64,000 bases of DNA. It comes from Sulfuritalea sp. Its GTDB lineage: Bacteria; Pseudomonadota; Gammaproteobacteria; Burkholderiales; Rhodocyclaceae. Within the stretch, counting starts at the first letter, position 1; each line of letters opens with the position of its first letter. The notes under the pieces are model-generated. The model worked only from the letters and a program-made list of their open reading frames with translations. It made no database searches and was not told where the DNA came from. Positions 56,786 to 64,000 of this stretch are shown here, piece after piece. Both the position numbers and the translations under genes were made by a program. The stretch is from contig NZ_JAFLDR010000006.1 of NCBI RefSeq assembly GCF_017302275.1, positions 62,001-126,000 on the forward strand, read 5' to 3'.

Positions 56786-57535
56786 TCACGCCTTGGCCTT
56801 GCCCTGGTTGGCCACGGCCTGCATAGCCGCCTTGATGGCGTCTGCATCGCCGAGGTAGTAGTTGCGAATCGGCTTCAGGTCGGCGTCGAGTTCGTAAACC
56901 AGCGGCTGCGCGGTCGGGATGTTGAGGCCGACGATGTCGGCGTCTGAAACCTTGTCCAGGTACTTGATCAGGGCGCGCAGGCTGTTGCCGTGTGCCGCGA
57001 TGACGACCTTCTTGCCGGACCTGACGGCCGGCGCGATGGATTCGTGCCAGTAGGGCAGGAAGCGTTCCACGGTGTCCTTGAGGCATTCCGTGCGCGGAAA
57101 CTGGGCAGGCGGCAGGTTCGCATAGCGCGGGTTGCCGGTTTCCAGGCGCGGGTCGTCCTCGGCCAGTGGCGGCGGCGGCGTGTCGTAGGCACGGCGCCAG
57201 ACCAGCACCTGCTCGTCGCCATATTTTGCGGCGGTTTCCGCCTTGTTGAGCCCCTGCAAGGCTCCGTAATGGCGTTCGTTGAGGCGCCAGGAATGTTGCA
57301 CCGGGATCCACATCCGGTCCATTTCTTCCAGCACCGTCCACAAGGTCTTGATGGCGCGGCGCAGCACCGAGGTGTAGGCGATGTCGAAGGCGAAGCCTTC
57401 CTTCTTCAGCAGCTGGCCGGCGGCCACGGCCTCGGCCAGACCCTTTTCGGTGAGTCCGACGTCGGTCCAGCCGGTGAATCGGTTTTCCTGGTTCCAGGTG
57501 GATTCGCCGTGGCGGAGCAGAACTATCTTGTACAT
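56786..57535 (-). CDS. gpmA: 2,3-bisphosphoglycerate-dependent phosphoglycerate mutase
   Basis: GpmA has 249 residues from ATG 57535 ([20 protein letters not shown]), the standard start and length. It interconverts 3- and 2-phosphoglycerate. RHGE is the phosphorylated histidine, [20 protein letters not shown] holds the second acid, and [15 protein letters not shown] the second histidine. It is divergent from the ArsR-type regulator. Its promoter and the regulator's promoter overlap in an AT-rich spacer. Confidence 0.96.
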   Translation of the reverse strand: MYKIVLLRHGESTWNQENRFTGWTDVGLTEKGLAEAVAAGQLLKKEGFAFDIAYTSVLRRAIKTLWTVLEEMDRMWIPVQHSWRLNERHYGALQGLNKAETAAKYGDEQVLVWRRAYDTPPPPLAEDDPRLETGNPRYANLPPAQFPRTECLKDTVERFLPYWHESIAPAVRSGKKVVIAAHGNSLRALIKYLDKVSDADIVGLNIPTAQPLVYELDADLKPIRNYYLGDADAIKAAMQAVANQGKAKA

Positions 57536-57649
57536 GGCTGGCCTCAAAGCTTTGCAATAGCAGTATTCTATAATATTGTCGATTGCCGACAGCAAAAGCA
57601 GAATAAGCAAAGACACAATCAACGCGTTACATCGAGGAAGCCTTCCGGC
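57536..57649. promoter_or_regulatory. Divergent gpmA / ArsR-type regulator control region
   Basis: TATAAT (57569-57574) on the + strand overlaps TATTAT on the - strand. CAATA (57555-57559) and TATTG (57574-57578) form an imperfect operator-like inverted repeat across them, a reasonable ArsR-family site (inference). The remaining 70 bp up to the regulator ATG show nothing else. Confidence 0.4.
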
Positions 57650-57976
57650 ATGAATCCAGCAATCAGCGAACTCATCGGCAAGCAGGAACACATCGAAACC
57701 GCGGCGCGGGCGCTTAAGGCGATTTCGCATCCGTTGCGCCTGAAAATACTTTGCGTGGTGGGTGGCGACGAAACCTGCGTGCAGGACATCGTTGAGGCTG
57801 TCGGTACCTCGCAAAGCAATATCTCGCAGCACCTCGCCATTTTGCGCGACAAGGGCGTCCTGCAGACCCGCAAGGATGCCAACCGGGTTTTTTATCGCAT
57901 CGCCGACCAGCGCACGCTGCAACTCATCGCCCTCATGCGCGAAGTGTTCTGCGGCGTTCCGGCACACAGGGAATAG
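57650..57976 (+). CDS. ArsR-family transcriptional regulator
   Basis: This 108-residue winged-helix protein has [20 protein letters not shown] and [20 protein letters not shown] with a [11 protein letters not shown] wing. The classic metal-binding ELCVCD motif is absent; two cysteines (C-x7-C) lie in the helix region, as in thiol- or persulfide-sensing ArsR proteins such as BigR. With a rhodanese and glutaredoxin following, a sulfur/redox role is plausible (inference). It starts the rhodanese-grxC-secB run, which it may control. Confidence 0.85.
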   Translation: MNPAISELIGKQEHIETAARALKAISHPLRLKILCVVGGDETCVQDIVEAVGTSQSNISQHLAILRDKGVLQTRKDANRVFYRIADQRTLQLIALMREVFCGVPAHRE

Positions 57977-57982
57977 ACAACA

Positions 57983-58393
57983 ATGGAATTCGTGCAACAG
58001 AACATCATGTGGGTTGCCCTGGCAGCAGTCAGTGGCGGAATGTTGCTGTGGCCGATGATCGCGGGCGGTACCGTGGCGCATCTCAGCCCGGCCGAGGCCA
58101 CGCTGCTGATGAATCGCGAAGATGCGTTGGTACTCGACGTGCGCGAAACCGGCGAATGGAGCACGGGCCACATTACCGGTGCCCGCCACATCACGCTGGG
58201 CCAGCTCGACAAGCGCCTGTCGGAACTGGAGAAGTTCAAGGAGAAGCCGATCATCGTGGTTTGCGCCACGGGCAATCGTTCCTCGTCGGCCTGTGGCCAA
58301 CTGAAGAAGCATGGCTTCGACAAGGTCTATAGCCTTGGCGGCGGAATTTCCTCCTGGCGCGACTCCAGTCTGCCGCTCACCACCAAGTCCTGA
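57983..58393 (+). CDS. Membrane-anchored rhodanese-domain protein
   Basis: This 136-residue protein has an N-terminal membrane segment ([20 protein letters not shown]) and a single rhodanese domain with catalytic cysteine in [12 protein letters not shown], and [16 protein letters not shown]. It transfers or detoxifies sulfane sulfur. It lies 6 bp after the ArsR-type gene and 14 bp before grxC, so one operon is likely. Confidence 0.9.
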   Translation: MEFVQQNIMWVALAAVSGGMLLWPMIAGGTVAHLSPAEATLLMNREDALVLDVRETGEWSTGHITGARHITLGQLDKRLSELEKFKEKPIIVVCATGNRSSSACGQLKKHGFDKVYSLGGGISSWRDSSLPLTTKS

Positions 58394-58407
58394 ACAGAGA
58401 GAAAGTC

Positions 58408-58665
58408 ATGTCCAAGGTCCTGATGTACTCCACAGCAGTATGTCCCTACTGCGTACGCGCGGAACAATTGCTGACGCGGAAGGGCGTCACCGATATCGAG
58501 AAGGTCCGTGTCGACCTCGATCCGCAGCGGCGCGAGGAAATGATGCAGAAGACCGGCCAGCGCACGGTGCCGCAGATCTTCATCGGCGAAACCCATGTCG
58601 GCGGCTGTGACGACCTTTACGAACTCGAGCACCAGGGCAAACTTGATTCCCTGCTGGCCGCGTAG
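58408..58665 (+). CDS. grxC: Glutaredoxin 3
   Basis: Grx3 has 85 residues with the dithiol active site CPYC (residues 14-17, TAVCPYCVRAEQLL), the cis-proline TVPQIFIGETHVGG, and DLYELEHQGKLDSLL at the end. It reduces disulfides with glutathione. It lies between the rhodanese and secB genes, the usual place in many proteobacteria. Confidence 0.96.
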   Translation: MSKVLMYSTAVCPYCVRAEQLLTRKGVTDIEKVRVDLDPQRREEMMQKTGQRTVPQIFIGETHVGGCDDLYELEHQGKLDSLLAA

Positions 58666-58698
58666 AATCAGCCCTTTTCCCTAACCATCGAATTCATC

Positions 58699-59154
58699 AT
58701 GAGCGACCAGCAGCCGGTATTCAGCATCGAAAAGATTTACGTCAAGGACCTCTCCATCGAAGTGCCCAACGCGCCGCAGATCTTCCTGGTGCGCGAGACG
58801 CCGAGCATCGAAGTGCAGATCCAGAGCGGCGCGACCACCATCGGCGACGGCATGTACGAAGTGGCCCTGACCGTTACCGTGAATGCCAAGGAGGGCGAAA
58901 AGGCCTTCTTTCTGGTCGAGGTGATCAAGGCCGGCATTTTCCAGATCCGCAACGTACCCGAGCAGGACATGGAGCCAATACTTGCCGTGGCCTGCCCCAA
59001 CATCCTTTTCCCCTATGCGCGGGAAACGATCTCGGACGCCATCAATCGCGCCGGCTTCCCGCCCGTGATCCTTGCCCCGGTGAATTTCGAGTCGCTCTAC
59101 CAGCAGCGGCTGATGGAGCAGCAGCAGAACGAAAGCAAGATCCAGCTGCAATAA
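58699..59154 (+). CDS. secB: Protein-export chaperone SecB
   Basis: SecB has 151 residues and is a tetrameric cytosolic chaperone that brings unfolded precursors to SecA. QPVFSIEKIYVKDLSIEVPN at the N-terminus and CPNILFPYARETISDAINRA are signatures. A TAGAAT near 58662 may be a -10 for secB. It is followed 19 bp later by a secreted SH3 protein and then gpsA, as in many proteobacteria. Confidence 0.97.
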   Translation: MSDQQPVFSIEKIYVKDLSIEVPNAPQIFLVRETPSIEVQIQSGATTIGDGMYEVALTVTVNAKEGEKAFFLVEVIKAGIFQIRNVPEQDMEPILAVACPNILFPYARETISDAINRAGFPPVILAPVNFESLYQQRLMEQQQNESKIQLQ

Positions 59155-59173
59155 CGGGCGACGCGAGACCACG

Positions 59174-59635
59174 ATGCCGGCACTCGCTGCGCCACGGCGC
59201 CTTCCCTCCCTCGCTCTGATGCTCGCGACGCTGTTTTCCGCACCGGCGGCGCTCGCGCTGGATTACCGAACGGTGACCGAGGCGGCAGCCGTCTACGATG
59301 CCCCCTCGGCCAAGGCCAAGCCGCTGTTCGTGGTTCTTGCCGGCACCCCGGTCGAACTCGTCGTCGGCCTCGAAGGCTGGTCCAAGGTGCGCGACAGCAA
59401 GGGCGACCTGACCTGGATCGAGAAGAAGCACCTGTCCGAAAAGCGCAACGTCATCGTGCGCGCCGAGCGCGCGCAGGTGCGGGCCGCCGCGGAAGACAAG
59501 GCCGCGCTGGTGTTCGAAGCCGAGCGCGACGTGGTGCTGGAACTGCTTGAAGTCCAGCCCGGCGGCTGGGCCAGGGTACGCCATCGCGACGGTCAGGACG
59601 GGTTTCTCAAGGTGACGCAGGTCTGGGGTCATTGA
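59174..59635 (+). CDS. Secreted SH3-domain protein
   Basis: This 153-residue protein has a signal peptide (SLALMLATLFSAPAALAL) and then one or two bacterial SH3 (SH3_3) modules (VTEAAAVYDAPSAKAKPLFV with VVGLEGWSKVRDSKGDLTWI, and a second half near VQPGGWARVRHRDGQDGFLK). Such proteins bind cell wall or act as periplasmic scaffolds. The order secB-SH3-gpsA is typical of Rhodocyclales and relatives by my recollection. The function is unknown. Confidence 0.82.
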   Translation: MPALAAPRRLPSLALMLATLFSAPAALALDYRTVTEAAAVYDAPSAKAKPLFVVLAGTPVELVVGLEGWSKVRDSKGDLTWIEKKHLSEKRNVIVRAERAQVRAAAEDKAALVFEAERDVVLELLEVQPGGWARVRHRDGQDGFLKVTQVWGH

Positions 59636-59677
59636 GTTCTGCGGCGTCGCCGATGTCGTCGCGACGGGGAGGATAGG

Positions 59678-60658
59678 ATGCGCATAGCGGTGCTCGGTGC
59701 GGGGGCCTGGGGTACGGCGCTGGCGATCGCCTTCGCTGCCCGGCACGAGGTGGTGCTCTGGGCGCGCGATGCCGCGCGGGTCGAGGATATGGCGCAGGCC
59801 AGGGAGAACCGGCGCTACCTGCCCGGGTGCGCGTTTCCCGAGGGCATGAAACTCACTTCCGATTTTTCCGCCGCGCTTGCCGGCGCCGATCTGGCGCTGC
59901 TGGCCGCGCCGCTGGCCGGCTTGCGTGCCCTGCTCGAACAACTCAAGGCCGTTGCTCCGGCAACGCCATTCCTCTGGGCATGCAAGGGCCTCGAAGCAGG
60001 CAGCGGTCTGCTGCCGCATCAGGTGGTGGTGGCGGTGATGGGCAAGGTTTCCTGCGGCGTGCTTACCGGCCCCAGCTTCGCCCTGGAAGTAGCGCGCGGC
60101 CTGCCCACCGCAATCACGCTCGCGGCGGCCGATCCCGCGTTCGCCGATGCCACCGCGCAGCAACTGCATGGCGGCAACCTGCGCATCTATGCCAATGACG
60201 ACCTGGTCGGCGCGGAGGTCGGCGGCGCGGTGAAGAACGTATTGGCCATTGCCACCGGCATCTGCGACGGCCTCGGTCTGGGCAACAATGCCCGCGCCGC
60301 GTTGATCACTCGCGGCCTGGTGGAAATCACCCGTTTTGGCGAGGCGCTCGGCGCCCGACGCGAAACCTTCATGGGCCTGGCCGGCATGGGCGACCTGCTG
60401 CTGACCTGCACCGGTGACCTGTCGCGCAACCGGCGCGTCGGCCTGCTGCTCGCCGACGGCAAGGCGCTGCCGGAGATCGCCGCGGAACTGGGCCATGTCG
60501 CCGAAGGCGTGCCGGCCGCGCGCGAGGTGGCGCGCCGCGCCGCCGAACTCGGCGTGGACATGCCGATCACGCGCGCCGTGACGGCGGTGCTCGACGGCCA
60601 CATCAGTCCGCGCGTCGCCGTGGAACAGCTGATGTCGCGCGGTGCCAAGCACGAGTAG
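59678..60658 (+). CDS. gpsA: Glycerol-3-phosphate dehydrogenase [NAD(P)+]
   Basis: GpsA has 326 residues and makes sn-glycerol-3-phosphate for phospholipids. The NAD(P) loop [14 protein letters not shown] is at the N-terminus, [20 protein letters not shown] in the middle, and the catalytic lysine region [20 protein letters not shown] is intact. It converges with trmL, the two stops lying 2 bp apart. No terminator is visible between them. Confidence 0.96.
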   Translation: MRIAVLGAGAWGTALAIAFAARHEVVLWARDAARVEDMAQARENRRYLPGCAFPEGMKLTSDFSAALAGADLALLAAPLAGLRALLEQLKAVAPATPFLWACKGLEAGSGLLPHQVVVAVMGKVSCGVLTGPSFALEVARGLPTAITLAAADPAFADATAQQLHGGNLRIYANDDLVGAEVGGAVKNVLAIATGICDGLGLGNNARAALITRGLVEITRFGEALGARRETFMGLAGMGDLLLTCTGDLSRNRRVGLLLADGKALPEIAAELGHVAEGVPAAREVARRAAELGVDMPITRAVTAVLDGHISPRVAVEQLMSRGAKHE

Positions 60659-60660
60659 GA

Positions 60661-61125
60661 TCAGACGCCGCCGGCGAAATCCTGTTGCCGCCAGGCTTCG
60701 TAAACCATCACCGCCACGGCATTGGACAGGTTGAGGCTGCGGTTCCCCGGCAATAGCGGCAGGCGCAAGCGGTTGTCCGCGTCGATGTCCTCCAGCACCG
60801 CGTTCGGCAGTCCGCAGGATTCGGAGCCGAACACAAACGCATCGCCGGGTTGGAAGTTGGCGCTGGCGTGACGGCGAACGGCACGCGTTGTCAGGGCGAA
60901 CACGCGGGCTTCGCCCAGCGCCGCCCGGCAGGTGCTCCAGTTCGGATGCACCGTGACGCAGGTCATCTCGTGGTAATCGAGTCCGGCACGGCGCAGTTGT
61001 GCGTCGGACAGGGTGAAGCCGAGCGGCTCGACAAGATGCAGGAGGCAGCCCGTGTTGGCGCACAGACGGATTACATTGCCGGTATTGGGCGGGATTTCTG
61101 GGGTGACCAGGACGACATGGAACAC
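60661..61125 (-). CDS. trmL: tRNA (cytidine/uridine-2'-O-)-methyltransferase TrmL
   Basis: TrmL has 154 residues and is a SPOUT-fold enzyme that methylates the wobble base of certain leucine tRNAs. MFHVVLVTPEIPPNTGNVIR, FGSESCGLPNAVLEDI and PGNRSLNLSNAVAVMVYEAW are its knot and AdoMet motifs. A weak R1-like sequence (60854-60876) encodes RRHASANF without changing the family's length. The gene is convergent with gpsA. Confidence 0.94.
   Translation of the reverse strand: MFHVVLVTPEIPPNTGNVIRLCANTGCLLHLVEPLGFTLSDAQLRRAGLDYHEMTCVTVHPNWSTCRAALGEARVFALTTRAVRRHASANFQPGDAFVFGSESCGLPNAVLEDIDADNRLRLPLLPGNRSLNLSNAVAVMVYEAWRQQDFAGGV
60854..60876 (+). repeat. R1-like 23-mer inside trmL (copy H)
   Basis: AAGTTGGCGCTGG then CGTGACGGCG, 20 of 23 identical to the short R1 consensus. 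The encoded RRHASANF aligns with the usual TrmL sequence without insertion, so coincidence is a serious alternative. Confidence 0.3.
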
Positions 61126-61155
61126 TTGCAGGTATCTCCGAAAAGCGGTAGTTTC

Positions 61156-61196
61156 TGCAAAATCAGCTGATTAGCTGGTAAATTTCGTGCAAAATC
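61156..61196 (+). promoter_or_regulatory. Direct repeats upstream of the pilus/MSHA ATPase gene
   Basis: TGCAAAATC occurs at 61156-61164 and 61188-61196, exactly 32 bp apart, about three helical turns. An inverted repeat CAGCT-GATT-AGCTG (61164-61177) lies between them. This is the only gap before the operon, so it should contain its promoter and perhaps an activator site. Confidence 0.45.
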
Positions 61197-61242
61197 GCAG
61201 CAGAAAGGTTCCCGATTTTACGGGTACTGGGGAGATTGCCTG

Positions 61243-62949
61243 ATGGCACGTCCGGAAAAGATCCGTCTTGGCGACATGCTGGTGCAGCAACAGCTCGTCA
61301 CCGGCGAGCAGCTCAAGCTCGCGCTCGACGAGCAGAAGCGCTCGGGGCGCAAGCTTGGTCGCGTCCTGGTGGAAAGCGGCTACGTTACCGAAGAAGGCAT
61401 CTCGCTCGGACTCGCGCGCCAGCTCGGTGCCGACTACGTCGATCTCAAGACCTTCAAGCTGCAGCCCGAACTGATCAAGCTGTTGCCCGAAGCCCAGGCG
61501 CGCCGCCTGCGCACCCTGGTGCTGCAGGAGCGCGCCGGGATGCTGGTGGTCGGCATGGCCGATCCGACCGACCTGACAGCCTTCGACGAACTGGCGCGCA
61601 TCCTCAAGCGCGAGATCAACCTCGCCGTGGTGACGGAGAGCCAATTGCTCGCCACCGTCGATCGGGTCTATAGCCGTGCCGCCGAAATCAGCGGCCTGGC
61701 GAAGGAACTCACTGCCGACATGGGTGACGTCGCGACCGAGTTCGGCAATATCCTCGGCCTTACGGCCGGCGCCGAGGACGCGCCGGTGGTCAAGCTGCTC
61801 AACACCGTGTTCGAGGAGGCGCTCAAGATGCGCGCCTCCGACATCCATATCGAGCCGCAGGAAAAGTCGGTGGTGATCCGCTTCCGCATCGACGGCGTGC
61901 TGCACGTGCAGACCGAGGCCGATTCGAAGATTTCGACGGCGCTGGTGCTGCGCCTGAAGCTGATGTCCGGCCTCGACATTTCCGAGAAGCGCCTGCCGCA
62001 GGACGGCCGCTTCAACATCAAGCTGCGCAACACCGCGATCGACATCCGCATCTCCTCGATGCCGACCCAGCACGGCGAATCGGTCGTCATGCGCCTGCTG
62101 GCGCAGAACACCGGCCTGCTGCAGCTGGACCGTCTGCACATGCCGCCGCGCGTGCTCGAACGCTTCCGCCATTCGATCGCGCGGCCCGCCGGCATCGTCT
62201 TGGTGACCGGACCTACCGGTTCGGGCAAGACCACCACGCTGTATGCGGCGCTCAACGAGTTGAACACTCCCGAAAAAAAGATCATCACCGTCGAGGATCC
62301 CGTCGAATACCGCCTGCCCGGCCTCAACCAGGTGCAGGTGCACGAAAAGATCGACCTCTCCTTCAGCCGCGTGCTGCGTTCCGCCCTGCGCCAGGACCCG
62401 GACATCATCCTGCTGGGCGAAATGCGCGACCAGGAGACGGCCGAGATCGGCATGCGCGCCGCGATGACGGGCCACCTGGTGCTGTCCACACTGCACACCA
62501 ACGACGCGTTGTCGACGCCGATCCGCCTGCTCGACATGGGCGTGCCGCGCTACATGGTGGCCATGTCGATCCAGATGGTCCTCGCCCAGCGCCTGGTGCG
62601 CGTCACCTGCGAGAACTGCTCCGCACCCTGTGCGCCAAATCCGAACGAACGCCTGTGGCTCAAGGCTGAACTCGGCGACCAGGTGGACAGCGTCGAATTC
62701 CGCCGTGGCGCGGGCTGCAGCCACTGCGCCAACACCGGCTACCAGGGTCGCCAGGCGGTCTATGAAATCCTCGACATGAACAATGCGCTGGTCGAGGCGG
62801 TGAACCGCGGCGACCCCAACGAGTTCATGCAGATCGGTCGCGAGCAGATGGCCGGCAACACCCTGCGCCGCGATGCCGTGCGCCTGGTGGTCAGCGGTCG
62901 CACCACCATCGAGGAAGCCATGCGCATCAGTACCCAGCTTGACGAGTAG
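61243..62949 (+). CDS. Type II/IV secretion-family ATPase, MshE/GspE-like
   Basis: This 568-residue cytoplasmic motor ATPase drives pilus extension or type II secretion. The N-terminus has two MshEN-type motifs (RLGDMLVQQQLVTGEQL and KLGRVLVESGYVTEEG), which bind c-di-GMP in MshE. Walker A is GPTGSGKTTTLYAAL, the Asp box is ITVEDPVEY, Walker B is DPDIILLGEMRD, and the zinc tetracysteine is CENC...CSHC. The start is ATG 61243, with a GGGGAGA site. It is followed by a GspF/MshG-like gene. Confidence 0.9.
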   Translation: MARPEKIRLGDMLVQQQLVTGEQLKLALDEQKRSGRKLGRVLVESGYVTEEGISLGLARQLGADYVDLKTFKLQPELIKLLPEAQARRLRTLVLQERAGMLVVGMADPTDLTAFDELARILKREINLAVVTESQLLATVDRVYSRAAEISGLAKELTADMGDVATEFGNILGLTAGAEDAPVVKLLNTVFEEALKMRASDIHIEPQEKSVVIRFRIDGVLHVQTEADSKISTALVLRLKLMSGLDISEKRLPQDGRFNIKLRNTAIDIRISSMPTQHGESVVMRLLAQNTGLLQLDRLHMPPRVLERFRHSIARPAGIVLVTGPTGSGKTTTLYAALNELNTPEKKIITVEDPVEYRLPGLNQVQVHEKIDLSFSRVLRSALRQDPDIILLGEMRDQETAEIGMRAAMTGHLVLSTLHTNDALSTPIRLLDMGVPRYMVAMSIQMVLAQRLVRVTCENCSAPCAPNPNERLWLKAELGDQVDSVEFRRGAGCSHCANTGYQGRQAVYEILDMNNALVEAVNRGDPNEFMQIGREQMAGNTLRRDAVRLVVSGRTTIEEAMRISTQLDE

Positions 62950-63025
62950 GTCGCCGCACATGGACCCCAACATGACTACGTCCGGACGCGTGGCAAGCGT
63001 TTGCCGACACGGATCGCGGTAGGCC

Positions 63026-64000
63026 ATGCCCAGCTTCGCCTATCGCGGCCGCAACGGCGCCGGCGAGATCGTGCAGGGCAGCATGGACGGCGCGACCGCG
63101 GGTGCCGTGGCCGACCAACTCGTCGGTAGCGGCGTGACGCCGGTGGAAATCAAGGTGGCCGAGGGTGCCGCGGAAAAGGCCGGCACCGGGACCGGCGGCA
63201 TCCAGCTGTTCCGGCAAAAAGTAGAACACATGGATGTCCTGCTGTTCTCGCGCCAGATCCATACCCTGTTGCGTTCCGGCGTGCCCATCATGCGCGCGCT
63301 GGCCGGCCTGCAGGAATCCAGCAACAATCCGGCGATGAAGGAAGTGCTGCAGGACGTGCGCGAAAGCCTCGATTCCGGCCGCGAGCTTTCGCTGTCGCTG
63401 GCGCGGCATCCCAAGGCGTTCTCGCCCTTCTACCTGTCCATGGTGCGCGTCGGCGAAATGACCGGTCGCCTGGAAGAAGTCTTCATCCGCCTGTTCGACC
63501 ATCTCGCCTTCGAGCGCTTCATGAAGGACCAGGTCAAGTCGGCGCTGCGCTACCCATCCTTCGTCGTCGCCTCGATGGTGATTGCCGTCGTCATCGTCAA
63601 CATCTTCGTGATCCCGGCCTTCGCCCGTGTGTTCAAGGGCTTCGGCGCCGAATTGCCATTGATGACGCGCATGCTGATCGGCTTTTCCGACTTCATGCTG
63701 AACTGGTGGCCGGCATTGCTGCTGGGCGGCGTCGGCGCCGTGTTCGCCTTCAACGCCTGGCGCCGGACGCGGCGCGGACGCTACGACTGGGATCGCCTCA
63801 AGCTGAAGATCCCGATCGCCGGCAAGATCGTGCGCAAGGCGACGCTGGCGCGCTTCGCCGCGAGTTTCGCGCTGGCCTCGCGCAGCGGCGTACCGATCAT
63901 CCAGGCCCTGACCAACGTCGCCGAAACCGTAGACAACGCCTACATCGCCGACAAGGTGGAAAAAATGCGCGACGGCGTAGAGCGCGGCGAAAGCATCCTG
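63026..64000 (+). CDS. Type II/IV secretion platform protein (GspF/MshG-like), partial
   Basis: Only the first 325 residues are inside the window; the gene runs off the right edge. It begins MPSFAYRGRNGAGEIVQGSM, typical of GspF/PilC/MshG. The first GspF domain has LLFSRQIHTLLRSGVPIMRA, KSALRYPSFVVASMVIAVV begins the first membrane segment, and the second domain starts near LARFAASFALASRSGVPIIQ. It is an inner-membrane platform that couples the ATPase upstream to pilin assembly. It starts 76 bp after the ATPase gene. Confidence 0.92.
   Translation, partial: MPSFAYRGRNGAGEIVQGSMDGATAGAVADQLVGSGVTPVEIKVAEGAAEKAGTGTGGIQLFRQKVEHMDVLLFSRQIHTLLRSGVPIMRALAGLQESSNNPAMKEVLQDVRESLDSGRELSLSLARHPKAFSPFYLSMVRVGEMTGRLEEVFIRLFDHLAFERFMKDQVKSALRYPSFVVASMVIAVVIVNIFVIPAFARVFKGFGAELPLMTRMLIGFSDFMLNWWPALLLGGVGAVFAFNAWRRTRRGRYDWDRLKLKIPIAGKIVRKATLARFAASFALASRSGVPIIQALTNVAETVDNAYIADKVEKMRDGVERGESIL

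Noticed and set aside
59042-61063. A long open frame antisense to secB, the SH3 protein and gpsA
   Set aside because: A high-GC shadow frame with Arg/His/Gln-rich content; the sense genes are all recognised families.
61171-63027. A 618-codon open frame antisense to the MshE/GspE-like ATPase
   Set aside because: Shadow of a strongly conserved ATPase; no family resemblance in translation.
63537-63556. An R1-like start AAGTCGGCGCTG in the GspF/MshG-like gene
   Set aside because: It encodes the family-conserved KSALRYPSF and matches R1 only in its left half; coincidence.

Overview
The window is high-GC chromosomal DNA of a betaproteobacterium, most likely of the order Rhodocyclales. This family-level guess rests on gene order (rpoBC-str-S10-spc-alpha, glyA-nrdR-ribD, the ArsR-rhodanese-grxC-secB-gpsA-trmL run, APS-type sulfate assimilation) and on protein features; no 16S gene is present to confirm it. 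I saw no tRNA, rRNA, CRISPR array, prophage or transposase gene.

Positions 1-23.7 kb hold the transcription/translation super-cluster, all on the + strand: the 3' end of rpoB, rpoC, the str operon (rpsL, rpsG, fusA, tuf), the S10 operon (rpsJ to rpsQ), the spc operon (rplN to rpmJ, with secY and infA) and the alpha operon (rpsM, rpsK, rpsD, rpoA, rplQ). Good sigma70-type promoters lie before rpsL, rpsJ, rplN and rpsM. Two of them are interwoven with terminator-like inverted repeats and two overlap the stop codon of the preceding gene. A bidirectional terminator closes the cluster.

Positions 23.7-31 kb carry sulfate assimilation on the - strand (TSUP permease, cysI, a DUF934 protein, APS-reductase-type cysH, cysD, cysN) with a divergent cysB regulator. 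Next come a TIGR02647 protein, darP/yjgA and pmbA. At 33.3-36.4 kb a visibly lower-GC islet encodes a DnaQ-like exonuclease fused to a PD-(D/E)XK-type nuclease domain, plus a short RNase J-like beta-CASP hydrolase. The islet is bracketed by two inverted copies of a small repeat (called R1 here) and is the best candidate in the window for an undescribed system. Then follow a membrane spermidine-synthase-like protein, a 0.5-kb gap packed with palindromic repeats, and a methyltransferase.

Positions 39.5-49 kb look like short-chain acid metabolism: a three-domain fusion (cyclic-nucleotide sensor, acetate kinase, PduL phosphotransacylase), a convergent CoA-transferase, and a TRAP transporter (dctQ-dctM-dctP) with a divergent GntR/FCD regulator and two palindromic operators. 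Positions 48.7-64 kb are housekeeping: a histidine phosphatase, glyA, nrdR, ribD, moeB, ctpA, an EnvC-like activator, gpmA, an ArsR-type regulator, rhodanese, grxC, secB, an SH3 protein, gpsA, trmL, and the start of a type IV pilus/MSHA-like ATPase and platform operon that runs off the right edge.

A recurring theme from 24 to 61 kb, absent from the ribosomal cluster, is R1. It occurs as a 46-47-bp hairpin form and a 23-bp form that differs by exactly 24 nt, and several copies lie in frame inside coding genes (cysH, ribD, the TSUP permease). A second GC-rich hairpin family (R2) occurs twice.
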